From assembly GCF_020283565.1 (NCBI RefSeq), contig NC_060062.1:21300127-21364126 (forward strand): DNA of 64,000 bases. Direction: 5' to 3'. The translations under genes were made by a program, and so were the position numbers. Source of the stretch: Trifolium pratense. Lineage: Eukaryota > Streptophyta > Magnoliopsida > Fabales > Fabaceae. A model generated the notes under the pieces. It was given only the letters and a program-made list of their open reading frames with translations, was not told where the DNA came from and searched no databases. Positions 11,471 through 21,838 of this stretch are shown here, in pieces. The stretch's first letter is position 1; each line of letters starts with the position of its first letter.

Positions 11471-11883
11471 AACTTTAAGGTCTCCATGCTGCGTTTGACC
11501 AATCAATTTTGGCTCACAGGGCTGCTTCTTGGACTCCGATGGGCTGATCACTTTTGATTCGAGATTCGGAGTTAGAGTCAAGTAGCATATTCAATTCATA
11601 GGTTGTGTTGATGTTGTCTTTGGTGGCCTGAAGACTGTGGAGTGCGCTCTAGCTATGGACCTCGTTTAGGTGGTGTGCTGTGGTACCTTTTGGTGTGCGG
11701 AGGCTTGTTTTGGTGTGCCCTTTAGTTTTGGTGTTTTTTGGTGTTTCTGGAGGCTTGTTTCTAGCTCCTTGTTTTTATTTTGTCCCTTATGTATCATATT
11801 CCATCGCTTGGCATATTTCATGTTTTGTTTGAGGCTTTCTAATAAAATTTGTTTTTTTTAAAAAAAAAAAACAAACTTTAAGG
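11471..11883 (+). mobile_element. 5'-truncated LINE-like retroposon, copy 2
   Basis: Same element and same target duplication AACTTTAAGG (11471-11480 and 11874-11883) as the copy at 15-417. It ends in AATAAAATTTG, a T-run and an A-run. Matching duplication sequence and matching flanks show that one insertion event was copied with the RLP-cluster module. Confidence 0.7.
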
Positions 11884-12490
11884 CTGTTAGAATGCTCGTT
11901 ATCCGACATCAGCAGTGTCAAGCATTGAGGATGGTGGTATTGAACCACCGCCACTTTGTTTGCTAGGTGCGGGTGTGTTCCTCCACTCGGGGTTGGTCTA
12001 GTGGTGTTGACTTGGGTCCTTGGAGTATGCTCCTCTCAATGTCTCAGGTTCGAATCCCCTAGTGCCAATTTCGGTGGGTTAAGTCCCACTACAAGAAAAC
12101 AATCATTTACCGACGAAAATTACTGGCGGTTTAGGCCCTCTGTAAGTTTCTGGCGGCCTAAGCCCCCAATAAGTATAAAAAACCGCCAAAAACTAAAAAA
12201 CTATTATTTAAAGGATTGTCGTCAAACTTACTGGCGGTCCTGGCCGCCAAAAACTTGCTTTTATGTTAGTGACGGTCCAGGCCGCCAGAAACCTGAAGAA
12301 ACGAAACGCTTACTGGCGGTCATGGCCATCTATAATCGTCTTTTTAGTTAGTGACGGTCCAGACTGCCAGAAACTTGGCCAGAATTCAAAAATAAAAAGT
12401 CCTTAATAAAAAGAAATCAACACAGATACCAGAAATAATAGAAAACGGATCTGTTGGTGTTAACACTTCATCTATTTTTACTAGTATTTT

Positions 12491-13072
12491 TGTTGGGTCA
12501 TCACGAGGGGGCAGCCGGGGGATCATCCACATTGGGCTTAAGAACAACTCTACAAGTGAGTTGGACACCACACTCTTACCCAAAACCTTAAGGTGTTAGG
12601 TTTATGGGTCATCTCACTTATAAAGTGTTCAACCTCCACTTTTCTAAGCAATGTGGGACTTAACCACTCACACTTGCTACAACAATCTCCCCCTCAAGTG
12701 TGAGTCTATCCACTCTTGGATATGCTCCCCCTCAAGCGGAAGCTTTCTTCATCCTACACTTGTACCGCCGTAAGCCACACTGCTCCACGGGACTCGCCGC
12801 CTGACCACCTTTCTCAGGAAGACTTTCGATACAAGGAGCCAGTTCAACCCTTCGTCGAACCATCGGCTCTGATACCACTGTTGGGTCATCACGAGGGGGC
12901 AGCCGGGGGATCATCCACATTGGGCTTAAGAACAACTCTACAAGTGAGTTGGACACCACACTCTTACCCAAAACCTTAAGGTGTTAGGTTTATGGGTCAT
13001 CTCACTTATAAAGTGTTCAACCTCCACTTTTCTAAGCAATGTGGGACTTAACCACTCACACTTGCTACAACA
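12491..13072 (-). mobile_element. Complete TRIM retrotransposon unit, minus strand
   Basis: LTR, internal domain and LTR, with primer-binding site (GGCTCTGATACCA, about 12865-12877) and polypurine tract in the expected order when read on the minus strand. It shares its right LTR region with a third LTR only 7 bp further on, probably after recombination removed an internal domain down to ATACCAC. Confidence 0.85.
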
Positions 13073-13466
13073 ATACCACTGTTGGGTCATCACGAGGGGG
13101 CAGCCGGGGAATCATCCACATTGGGCTTAAGAACAACTCTACAAGTGAGTTGGACACCACACTCTTACCCAAAACCTTAAGGTGTTAGGTTTATGGGTCA
13201 TCTCACTTATAAAGTGTTCAACCTCCACTTTTCTAAGCAATGTGGGACTTAACCACTCACACTTGCCACAACAATCTCCCCCTCAAGTGTGAGTCCATCC
13301 ACTCTTGGATATGCTCCCCCTCAAGCGGAAGCTTTCTTCATCCTACACTTGTACCGCCGTAAGCCACACTGCTCCACGAGACTCGCCGCCTGACCACCTT
13401 TGTCAGGAAGACTTTCGATACAAGGAGCCAGTTCAACCCTTCGTCGAACCATCGGCTCTGATACCA

Positions 13467-13569
13467 TGTCACGAATATCGAGGCCTAACTCATCCTTAAA
13501 AAACCGGCTTGTAAGGTGAGGATTGTCTCTAGTATATAAACACTTAGTCAAACCATCTCTCAACCGATG
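13467..13569. mobile_element. Truncated LTR of a second small element at the palindrome centre
   Basis: TGTCACGAATATCGAGGCC begins exactly after the TGATACCA of the left-arm internal domain. The following AACTCATCCTTA, GGCTTGTAAGG and CAACCGATGTGG look like the LTR of another short retroelement. It separates the two inverted arms of the TRIM array and forms the spacer of the potential hairpin. Confidence 0.55.
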
Positions 13570-13984
13570 TGGATAGACTCACACTTGAGGGGGAGATTGT
13601 TGTAGCAAGTGTGAGTGGTTAAGTCCCACATTGCTTAGAAAAGTGGAGGTTGAACACTTTATAAGTGAGATGACCCATAAACCTAACACCTTAAGGTTTT
13701 GGGTAAGAGTGTGGTGTTCAACTCACTTGTAGAGTTGTTCTTAAGCCCAATGTGGATGATCCCCGGCTGCCCCCTCGTGTTGACCCAACAGTGGTATCAG
13801 AGCCGATGGTTCGACGAAGGGTTGAACTGACTCCTTGTATCGAAAGTCTTCCTGACAAAGGTGGTCAGGCGGCGAGTCCCGTGGAGCAGTGTGGCTTACG
13901 GCGGTACAAGTGTAGGATGAAGAAAGCTTCCGCTTGAGGGGGAGCATATCCAAGAGTGGATAGACTCACACTTGAGGGGGAGAT

Positions 13985-14566
13985 TGTTGTAGCAAGTGTG
14001 AGTGGTTAAGTCCCACATTGCTTAGAAAAGTGGAGGTTGAACACTTTATAAGTGAGATGACCCATAAACCTAACACCTTAAGGTTTTGGGTAAGAGTGTG
14101 GTGTCCAACTCACTTGTAGAGTTGTTCTTAAGCCCAATGTGGATGATCCCCCGGCTGCCCCCTCGTGATGACCCAACAGTGGTATCAGAGCCGATGGTTC
14201 GACGAAGGGTTGAACTGGCTCCTTGTATCGAAAGTCTTCCTGACAAAGGTGGTCAGGCGGCGAGTCCCGTGGAGCAGTGTGGCTTACGGCGGTACAAGTG
14301 TAGGATGAAGAAAGCTTCTGCTTGAGGGGGAGCATATCCAAGAGTGGATAGACTCACACTTGAGGGGGAGATTGTTGTAGCAAGTGTGAGTGGTTAAGTC
14401 CCACATTGCTTAGAAAAGTGGAGGTTGAACACTTTATAAGTGAGATGACCCATAAACCTAACACCTTAAGGTTTTGGGTAAGAGTGTGGTGTCCAACTCA
14501 CTTGTAGAGTTGTTCTTAAGCCCAATGTGGATGATCCCCCGGCTGCCCCCTCGTGATGACCCAACA
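13985..14566 (+). mobile_element. Complete TRIM retrotransposon unit, plus strand
   Basis: LTR 13985-14178, primer-binding site starting at 14180, internal domain to 14372 with polypurine tract, LTR 14373-14566. The two LTRs look nearly identical by eye, which suggests recent insertion or gene conversion. The internal domain is only 194 bp and non-coding, which defines a TRIM. Confidence 0.88.
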
Positions 14567-15548
14567 ATTTTGTTTCTCTCTCCCTTAACAAATTAACAAA
14601 CAAAAACTCTTCTCATCTCTTCATTCTCTTGTTCTTTTCTCAACAAACCACCACCAATAACCACAACTGGAATTTTCTTTTTTCAATCTTCTTCCTCTCT
14701 CTCTCTACAAACCACCGCGCCAACCCACTTCCAGCCACAACCACATATCCGTTTGGCCTTCTTTGTCCACACCACCACCATGTTTCGAACTCATCTTTTT
14801 ATTCTCTACAAAACTCACCTCATTATTTTTCAGATCTATTAATTTGAAAAACAGATCTGTTATTTTTAACCTCTACAAAACTTACCTCTTTCCTTTCTGG
14901 TCACTGTGAGTAGATGGAGGTTGTTGAAAGAATTGGAAGACATTCAAAAGATGAGAAAAGATAGCTTATTTATTATTAAAGTTGAAGAACATAGCTTATT
15001 TGATGTGCAAAAACGTTGAAGAACATAGCTTTTGGACATATGTTCTTGTAACAAAGATCCCTTTATTTGTTGTGCAAAAACGTTGAAGAACAGGACTATT
15101 ATTCCTCAGATCTATTATATTTTATGATTTAATAAGTAAAATAATAATTTTAAAATTTTAAAATAATCGAAATAGTTTGTGGCGGCTTGGACCCTAGCTA
15201 TGTTGGTCAATGCTGCTAAGCTGCATAAGAAACTAGTGGCGGTTTAGACTGCCTCGAAATTGTCGCCTTTAACTTTTTGGCGGTTTAGGCCGCCAATACA
15301 TTTACGGTCGCCCATTTTATTGACGGATTGAGGCCACCAGTAAATTATCCGTTTTTAGTATTTATTGGCGGTTTTTGTAACTTTTTCAGGGTTTTTGGCC
15401 GCCAGTAAATGGCCTTTTTCTTGTAGTGTCCAGACAGAGCAAAAAAACTCTGGCTTTAAATGGGACCCTCGCAAGTTGGCGGGTGGGATTGGTCCCCTTG
15501 GATTAGTCAGTCTTAGAGCCGGATACCGAGTTTTCAATATATATATAT

Positions 15549-15650
15549 ATATAGATACGTTTGTTTGTAATTTCAACTTCTTTCTCAGTTTGAGTAATGT
15601 TGTATTATCTGTTTTAAAATTAGTATGTTATGTCTATTTCAAGTTGCTAT
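15549..15650 (+). pseudogene. Remnant RLP 3' UTR
   Basis: ATAGATACGTTTGTTTGTAA and the following bases correspond to 10618-10712, the 3' UTR of the intact RLP. No RLP coding sequence remains next to it, so a further RLP copy has been deleted here. It lies just after the split SINE. Confidence 0.6.
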
Positions 15651-16080
15651 ACAAGTTTATTTATTTGCATAAATTATTTTCACAGGCTAAAAAATAAGTC
15701 TATCTAAACCGGCACTTAATAGAGGACTACTAGATTGTGGAGTTTGAATTTTTTACAGCTCTAGTGTTATCTAAGTTGAGCAAATTAAGGAGTTATTGAA
15801 ACTGTGTAAATTTCCTATCAGTATAAAATGTCTAATTTGATCTTTGTAAAATATCTCCTCCATGCAATGTGTTTGTAAGAAGAGTCGACTTGAATACTTG
15901 ATGACTATGTACAATCGAAAAGATTCCAACATGTGTGTTACTTCAAAAGTCTTCTTAGTCTTCCACCAAACATTTCTATGATTGCAACCACAAAAAGTCT
16001 TAGTCTTCCACCATTCACTCACTAGTGTATTGCTAAGAGTCTTACTCTTAGTGCTTCATACGGTTGAAGAAAGCGTCAAA
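15651..16080. repeat. RLP upstream module, copy 1
   Basis: Matches 18360-18790 (CTAAAAAATAAGTCTATCTA, GGCACTTAATAGAGGACTA and the CATACGGT stretch). In the latter place it leads into an RLP gene; here it leads into unrelated AT-rich DNA. No gene. Confidence 0.65.
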
Positions 16081-16789
16081 TAAAAAAGCATGCCAGACTC
16101 AATTAGAAGTTTTTTAGTTCAATATTTATTTTTAATATAATTACACATGAACAAAAGGTAAACGGACAACAAGCTGCTCCGCTAAGTTAATCTCTTAGAC
16201 GCGTCACATTATGTGCTCCTTATACTAGGGAAGAACTATCAATCTGAACTTAAGTAAAAATGAACATGAACTTGCCGTCATAACAGGTAAACTTGATTGT
16301 TTAGATATGTAATCAAATAGTTCAAGTTATACAACATTATTACTAATTAATATTATTCCAATCTCCAAAACAAAGCGACAAAATTAGGCATATGTAGTTG
16401 TAGCAAAAGATGATCAGACCTGATGAGTGCGAGTGTTCAGGGTTCTAGTCCATTTGATATTAGTGCCAACATACATACTCCGTTAATTTCATTTCAAAAC
16501 GCTACTGCACACATGGCTTATGGTAGTAGCATTCTGCAAAATACTAAAAGCTTAGTTCATGGGAATTGCCAAAAATACAAACATTGGTGGAGTTTGGCAT
16601 GTGGTTTATGCACCAGTTAGTAGTTACTGATGTCACAGTTAAGAACAGAGAAACACTCAAATCAAAACCATCCTTACCATAGGATTAGTCGGTCCTAAGA
16701 CCGGATACCAAGTTTTCAAAAAAAAATAAAAAAGAATCATTACCATTCAAACAATGGGATCCGGGAATTTTTATTATTATTTCTTGGAA
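16081..16789. other. Intergenic; SINE tail fragment only
   Basis: No coding sequence supported. At 16681-16730, GGATTAGTCGGTCCTAAGAC and GGATACCAAGTTTTC followed by A-rich sequence match the 3' tail of the split SINE. The 65-codon frame at 16423 has no recognisable features. Confidence 0.5.
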
Positions 16790-17257
16790 AGGTAAACTTG
16801 ATTTTAGATATCACTTGGAAAGATGCAATTGATTCTATGAAGGTTTGTCTCAGTCACAACCTTGAGGACAGAGTTGATTTTAACGGGGGAGTAATGTTAT
16901 GATTCAAAATAGCACATGAGAAAATACATTTTGCATAACATAATTGGTTGAGGTAAATAAACACATGGCTAGTGATCCTAACATCAATGAACTTTGGCTT
17001 GTGCATAAATAGTGAAATGAAGATCAACATGGGTATGAAGAAAATTGATGAAGTCTATCCTCTCTCCCTTTGGTACTCTCTAGTAGAGTAATGGCTTAAG
17101 TCTTAGACTTAGTTTTCTTTATCTTTCCCTTTCTTTTTATGTACTAAGAACACCAACTTAAATTGGGTTCTCATCTATCAATTTTACCTTTGAATGAATA
17201 ATCAATTTGTAATTATCCATATTTCATATTCCCAATTTTGAGAACCCTTACATCAAC
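16790..17257 (+). mobile_element. Ty3/Gypsy-type fragment: pol C-terminus plus 3' LTR
   Basis: A frame ending at the TGA near 16901 reads ...TWKDAID... then HNLEDRVDFNGG, the style of the integrase C-terminus of plant Gypsy elements. A polypurine tract (AACGGGGGAG) follows, then TGTTATGATTC as LTR start (about 16895). The LTR seems to end near ACATCA/ACA (17254-17257). All upstream retroelement sequence is missing. Family assignment is from memory of the motif style. Confidence 0.55.
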
Positions 17258-17690
17258 AACCGGAGCTAGGGATGGCCCAGCATGGCCATAACCCACCCAA
17301 AAAATTGAAAATTACTTGGATACCCCCTATGCATATATAAAGTTATGTGTGTATGGTACATATATTCGCGTCAAACTATCATAACAATGTAGTTGGCCGA
17401 GCGGTTAAGGTGGGTATATATGTATGGCAAAGTGGTGCTGGTTCGAGTCCTCCTATATAATTTTTTGATGATCAATTTTATGCAAGTATTAATTCAAACT
17501 TAATTATTATTTTGAGTCACTTGGTACACGTAAATATTATCTTAAAGTAGGGGCGGACCCACCTATAAATGAGGGGGTGCACTTGCACAACCTGAGTTTG
17601 TGAAATTTGCACCAAAATCTTGTATTATATCTATGTTGCACCCAAAGAAAGATCCTCTATCTCCTCAAATAGTGCGGCCCATATGGACAC
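17258..17690. other. Intergenic with a degenerate tRNA-like segment
   Basis: At 17390-17450 the sequence GTTGGCCGAGCGGTTAAGG (A-box-like) is followed at tRNA-like distance by GGTTCGAGTCC (B-box-like), as in a Ser/Leu-type tRNA. The acceptor stems do not pair, so it is not called as a tRNA. At 17549 a GGGGCGGACCCACC start resembles the end of the element at 45037. No gene. Confidence 0.4.
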
Positions 17691-17929
17691 ATGTTTCGAC
17701 TAAATGAAAAAATGAGAGAGAATAAGCGTCATGTGCTTCATATGGTTGAAGAAAAGCTGTCTCCCACCAAACATTTCTATGATTGCAACCACAAAAATTC
17801 CTATACTGAAGTGCTTCATACGGTTGAAGAAAAGAGTCAAAAAATGCATGCCAAGACTCAATTAGTAAACAACTCTAATATCAATGCAAAATCATCAGAT
17901 AAAAAAAAAAAAATATCAAGTTGCTCTAA

Positions 17930-18359
17930 ATGGCCTCCTTTTATATTCTATTGCCTTCTTTTACCTTTCACTTCTTCTTGCTGCTGCTGCTTACTCATTT
18001 TACTTCCTACACATTATCATTATGCAACCATCATGACAGCTCTGCCTTGTTACAATTCAATAACTCATTTTTTGTCAACACTTCATCTAAACCTGATTTA
18101 AATTTGTGGAGTTGGTGTTCCTCTTTTTCTTTCAAAACAGAAACATGGAAAAACAATACAGATTGTTGTGAGTGGGATGGTGTCACGTGTGACACCGTGT
18201 CAGATTATGTGATTAGTCTGGACCTTAGTTGCAACAATCTGAAAGGTGAATTACATCCCAATAGCACTATCTTCCAGCTTAAACATCTTCAACAACTCAA
18301 CTTGGCTTTTAATGATTTTTCCCCTTCTTCATTGCATGCTGGTATTGGGGATTTAGTGA
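17930..18359 (+). pseudogene. RLP 5' fragment (signal peptide, cap and first LRRs only)
   Basis: About 142 codons align with the start of the intact RLP: signal peptide, CNHHDSS cap, CCEWDGVTC and the first two LRRs. Alignment stops at GGGGATTTAGTG (about 18357), where the sequence switches to the RLP upstream module and the frame closes at 18377. Everything downstream is missing. It lacks the QFKNS version of the cap (QFNNS here) and carries its own small indels, so it is a diverged copy. A secreted stub could be made in principle, but truncation in mid-repeat argues for a dead fragment. Confidence 0.85.
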
Positions 18360-18832
18360 AAGTTTATTTATTTTCATAAATTATTTTTACACGCTAAAAA
18401 ATAAGTCTATCTAAACCGGCACTTAATAGAGGACTAGTAGGTAAGATTATGGAGTTTGAATTTTTTACAGCTCTAGTGTTATCTAAGTTGAGCAAATTAA
18501 GGAGTTATTGAAACTGTGTAAATTTCCTAGTCAGTATAAAATGTCTAATTTCATCTTTGTAAAATATCTCCTCCATGCAATGTGTTTGTAAGAAGAGCCG
18601 ACTTGAATACTTGATGACTATGTACAATTGAAAAAGATTCCAACTTGAGTCTTACTTCAAAAGTCTTCCACCAAACATTTCTATGATTGCAACCACAAAA
18701 AGTCTTAATCTTCCACCATACACTCACTAGTGTATTGCTAAGAGTATTAGTGCTTCATACGGTCCATGAAAAGCATCCCTTGCTACAAAACAAAAGCACG
18801 CCGAGACTCAATTATATCAATGTTAAGCTTCT
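18360..18832. repeat. RLP upstream module, copy 2
   Basis: Matches 15651-16080 and, at its right end, the end of blocks A and A' (GTGCTTCATACGGTCCATGA, CAAAAGCACGCCGAGACTCA). It serves as the upstream region of the third RLP copy and begins exactly where the RLP fragment breaks off. Confidence 0.65.
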
Positions 18833-18845
18833 TATATATAAATAA
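18833..18845 (+). promoter_or_regulatory. Probable TATA box of the third RLP copy
   Basis: TATATATAAATAA lies 69 bases before the ATG at 18914, the same spacing as in the intact gene. The promoter therefore looks preserved although the reading frame is broken. Confidence 0.45.
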
Positions 18846-18913
18846 ATTGAGGGTAATCAATTGGTATATCCAAAATCATCAGATAAAAAAGAAATAATAT
18901 CAAGTTGTTCTAA

Positions 18914-21838
18914 ATGGCCTCCTTTTTTATTCTATTGCCTTCTTTTACCATTCACTTCTTCTCCTTGCTGTTGCTTACAAACTTTACTTCCTACACATTC
19001 TCATTATGCAACCATCATGACAGCTCTGCCTTGTTACAATTCAAGAACTCATTTTTTGTCAACACTTCATCTACACCTTCCGATACTTTTTGGTTCTATA
19101 AGTGTTCCTCTTTTTCTTTCAAAACAGAAACTTGGAAAAACAATACAGATTGTTGTGAGTGGGATGGTGTCACGTGTGACACCTTGTCAGATTATGTGAT
19201 TGGTCTGGATCTTAGTTGCAACAATCTGAAAGGTGAATTACATCCCAATAGCACTATCTTCCAGCTTAAACATCTTCAACAACTCAACTTGGCTTTTAAT
19301 CATTTTTCTTGGTCTTCGGTGCCTGTTGGTATTGGTGATTTAGTGAATCTCACACATCTAAATGTGTCAAACTCAGACCTCGGTGGTAATATTCCCTCCA
19401 CAATCTCTCATTTGTCAAAATTAATATCACTTGATCTTAGTTCGGGGGGATTGAAACTCAATCCATTGACATGGAAGAAACTCATTCATAATGCTACTAG
19501 TTTAAGGGAGCTTTATCTTGATACTGTGGATATGTCTGCAATCAATAAAAGGTCTTTATCTATGCTAAAGAATTTGTCATCCTCTTTGGTTTCTCTTAGT
19601 CTAAGATCCACTGAATTGCAAGGAAATTTGTCAAGTTACATCCTCTCTTTACCTAATCTTCAAATACTAGATTTGTCATATAATGACCTTATTGGTCAAC
19701 TTCCAAAGTCCAACTGGAGCACTCCTCTAAGATACTTGGACCTCTCTTCCACTTCTTTCTCAGGTGAAATTCCTTATTCCATAGCTCAATTGAAGTCTCT
19801 TACTCATTTATCCCTTCAAGAATGCAATTTAGATGGGACGATTCCTCTATCTTTCTGGAACCTCACCCAACTAACATATTTGGACCTTTCATACAATAAA
19901 CTTAACGGTGATATCCCAAATGTATATGGAAATTTAATGAAACTGGAATATTTAGAACTTTCCACTAACAACCTAACAGGCCAAGTTCCATCATCATTTT
20001 TTCATCTATCTCAGCTTTCTCATTTAGGTTTATCATTTAATAAACTAGTTGGTCCAATCCCAAATGAAATCACAAAACATTCAAAATTAAGCTATTTGGG
20101 TTTAGGTTATAACATGTTAAGTGGAACAATTCCGCATTGGTGCTATTATTTGCCTTCGTTGTTAGAGCTGGACCTCAGCAACAACCACCTCACAGGGTTT
20201 ATTGGTGAGTTCTCAACTTATTCTCTGCAATATTTGGCTCTCTCTAATAACAACCTACATGGTCATTTTCCAAATTCAATTTTTGAACTCCAGAATCTTA
20301 CCGGCTTAGATTTGTCATCAACAAACTTGAGTGGTGTTGTGGATTTTCACCAATTTTCAATATATAAAAAACTATATTACCTCAATATTTCACACAATAA
20401 TTTTCTTTCTATCAACATTGATAGCAAAGTTGAATCCATATCACCTTACCTTTCAAGGTTAGATTTATCTTTTAGTAATATTAATAGTTTTCCTAAGTTC
20501 CTAGCACGACTACCAAATGGTTTCATAAGCTCTTAAACCCATACATATATTATATTAATCTTAGTTTCAATAAGTTGCAAGGAAATCTTCCAATTCCACC
20601 CTATCCAATTGAATACTTCATGCTCTCAAATAACAACTTCTCCGGATACATTTCTTCAACATTCTGCAATGCATTACAGTTGGAGGTGCTCAATTTGGCA
20701 AACAACAAATTAACAGGCATGATCCCAAAATGTCTGGGGACACTTCCTTCTCTTTCTGTATTGGATTTGCAAATGAATAACCTCTATGGAAGCATCCCTA
20801 CAAACTTTTCCAAACAAAATCGATTTGAGACTATACAGTTGAATGGAAATCAACTTGAAGGTCCATTACCACACTCTTTGGCTCATTGCAAAAAACTTGA
20901 AGTGTTGGACCTTGGAGACAACATGATAGAGGATGTATTTCCCAAATGGCTAGGAACTCTACCAGAGTTACAAGTACTGAGTTTAAGATCAAATAAACTT
21001 TATGGTACAATCACATGCTCTAGCACCAAACATTCTTTTCTCAAGTTGCGAATTTTTGATGTCTCTAACAACAATTTTAGTGGTCCATTGCCAACATCGT
21101 GTATTAAGAACTTTCAAGCAATGATGAATGTGAATGATAGCCAAATTGATTTGCAATACATGGACAATGAGGATGGTTACTATAAAGATTCAGTGGTGGT
21201 CATAATGAAAGGTCTTTTTACAGAGCTAACGAGGATATTGACTACTTTCACAACTATTGATTTATCAAATAACATGTTTGAAGGAGAAATTTCACAACTC
21301 ATTGGAGATTTAAAATTTCTCAAAGGCCTTAACCTTTCAAACAATGGAATCACAGGTACCATTCCACAATCATTGAATCATTTGAGAAATTTGGAGTGGC
21401 TGGACCTCTCAAGGAATCAGTTGAGGGGTGAGATCCCTATGGGTCTCACAAATCTGAATTTTCTCTCATTCTTGAACCTTTCACAAAACCATCTCGAGGG
21501 AATGATACCTAAAGGCCAACAGTTTGATACATTTGGAAATGATTCTTTTGAAGGAAATACAATGTTATGTGGATTCCAAGTGTCTAAATCTTGCAAAAAG
21601 GATGAAGATCGGCCATCACATTCAAAATCTGAAGATGAGGAGGAATCAGAATTTGGTTGGAAAGCAGTAGCAATAGGATATGCGTGTGGGGCAATATCTG
21701 GGTTGCTTTTGGGACATAATGTATGTATTCTTCTTTGGAAAACCTGAATGGCTTGCAAGATTTGTTGAACAAATGTTTAACTTGAGACTGAAGAGAACAA
21801 ACAACCGAGCCGGTGCAAATCGCATAAGAATGAATTAA
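18914..21838 (+). pseudogene. Frameshifted receptor-like protein, Cf-9 type
   Basis: Full-length relative of the RLP at 7669, with two breaks. First, after ...ARLPN (about 20518) 52 bp are missing relative to the intact gene; CCAAAT lies at both edges of the lost segment, and the frame stops at 20536. The original frame resumes by 20575 (GNLPIPPYP). Second, near 21720 four extra bases (GTATGTATTC versus GTATTC) shift the frame inside the transmembrane helix, ending at 21747 and removing the KPEWLARL tail; the ancestral stop would be 21836-21838. It has one LRR more than the intact gene (DIPNVYGNLMKLEYL). A 540-residue secreted LRR fragment could still be translated, so a decoy role cannot be excluded. 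Sequencing error is the alternative for the 4-base change. Confidence 0.88.

Larger units (their letters stand above)
12491..14566. mobile_element. Palindromic TRIM array with six LTRs
   Basis: Six 193-194-bp LTRs: three minus (12491-12684, 12879-13072, 13080-13273) and three plus (13598-13790, 13985-14178, 14373-14566). Between most are internal regions of about 194 bp. Each plus-strand LTR begins TGTTGTAGCAAG and ends GACCCAACA; a primer-binding site TGGTATCAGAGCC (complementary to initiator tRNA-Met) follows, and a polypurine tract TTGAGGGGGAGA precedes the next LTR. The whole block is flanked by ATTTT (12486-12490 and 14567-14571), as if it moved or was fixed as one unit. It encodes no protein. 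Short open frames on both strands simply reflect the conserved internal domain. Confidence 0.9.
12087..15428. mobile_element. Non-autonomous CACTA (En/Spm-type) transposon
   Basis: The termini are CACTACAAGAAAA at 12087 and the inverse TTTTTCTTGTAGTG ending at 15428, flanked by a TCC target duplication (12084-12086 and 15429-15431). Subterminal regions (12115-12380 and 15180-15415) carry many TGGCGG/CCGCCA motifs in both orientations, the usual transposase-binding pattern of this superfamily. No transposase is encoded. The interior holds the TRIM array (12491-14566) and a C/T- and CCA-rich stretch (14572-14900) that may be captured sequence; a 72-codon frame there resembles no family I know. 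Confidence 0.92.
11988..15538 (+). mobile_element. tRNA-derived SINE, split by a CACTA element
   Basis: The left part (about 11988-12086) begins GGTTGGTCTAGTGGTGTTGA with a tRNA A-box-like segment and carries a B box (AGGTTCGAATCCCC, about 12047-12060). The right part (15432-15538) contains AGACAGAGC, GGCTTTAAATGGGACCC and GGATTAGTCAGTCTTAGAGC and ends in the GATACCGAGTTTTC tail typical of this plant SINE group. Removing the CACTA element and one TCC restores a continuous SINE. A minus-strand relative lies at 59645-59823 and a tail fragment at 16681-16730. Confidence 0.85.

Noticed and set aside
12716..14341. Several 60-87-codon frames repeated on both strands
   Set aside because: All are readings of the non-coding TRIM internal domain and LTRs, not proteins.
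12491..14566. Regular repeat-spacer-repeat pattern resembling a CRISPR array
   Set aside because: Repeats are 194-bp LTRs with primer-binding sites and polypurine tracts, in both orientations, in a plant genome.
17390..17450. Possible Ser/Leu tRNA
   Set aside because: A- and B-box-like motifs are present but the acceptor and anticodon stems do not pair.
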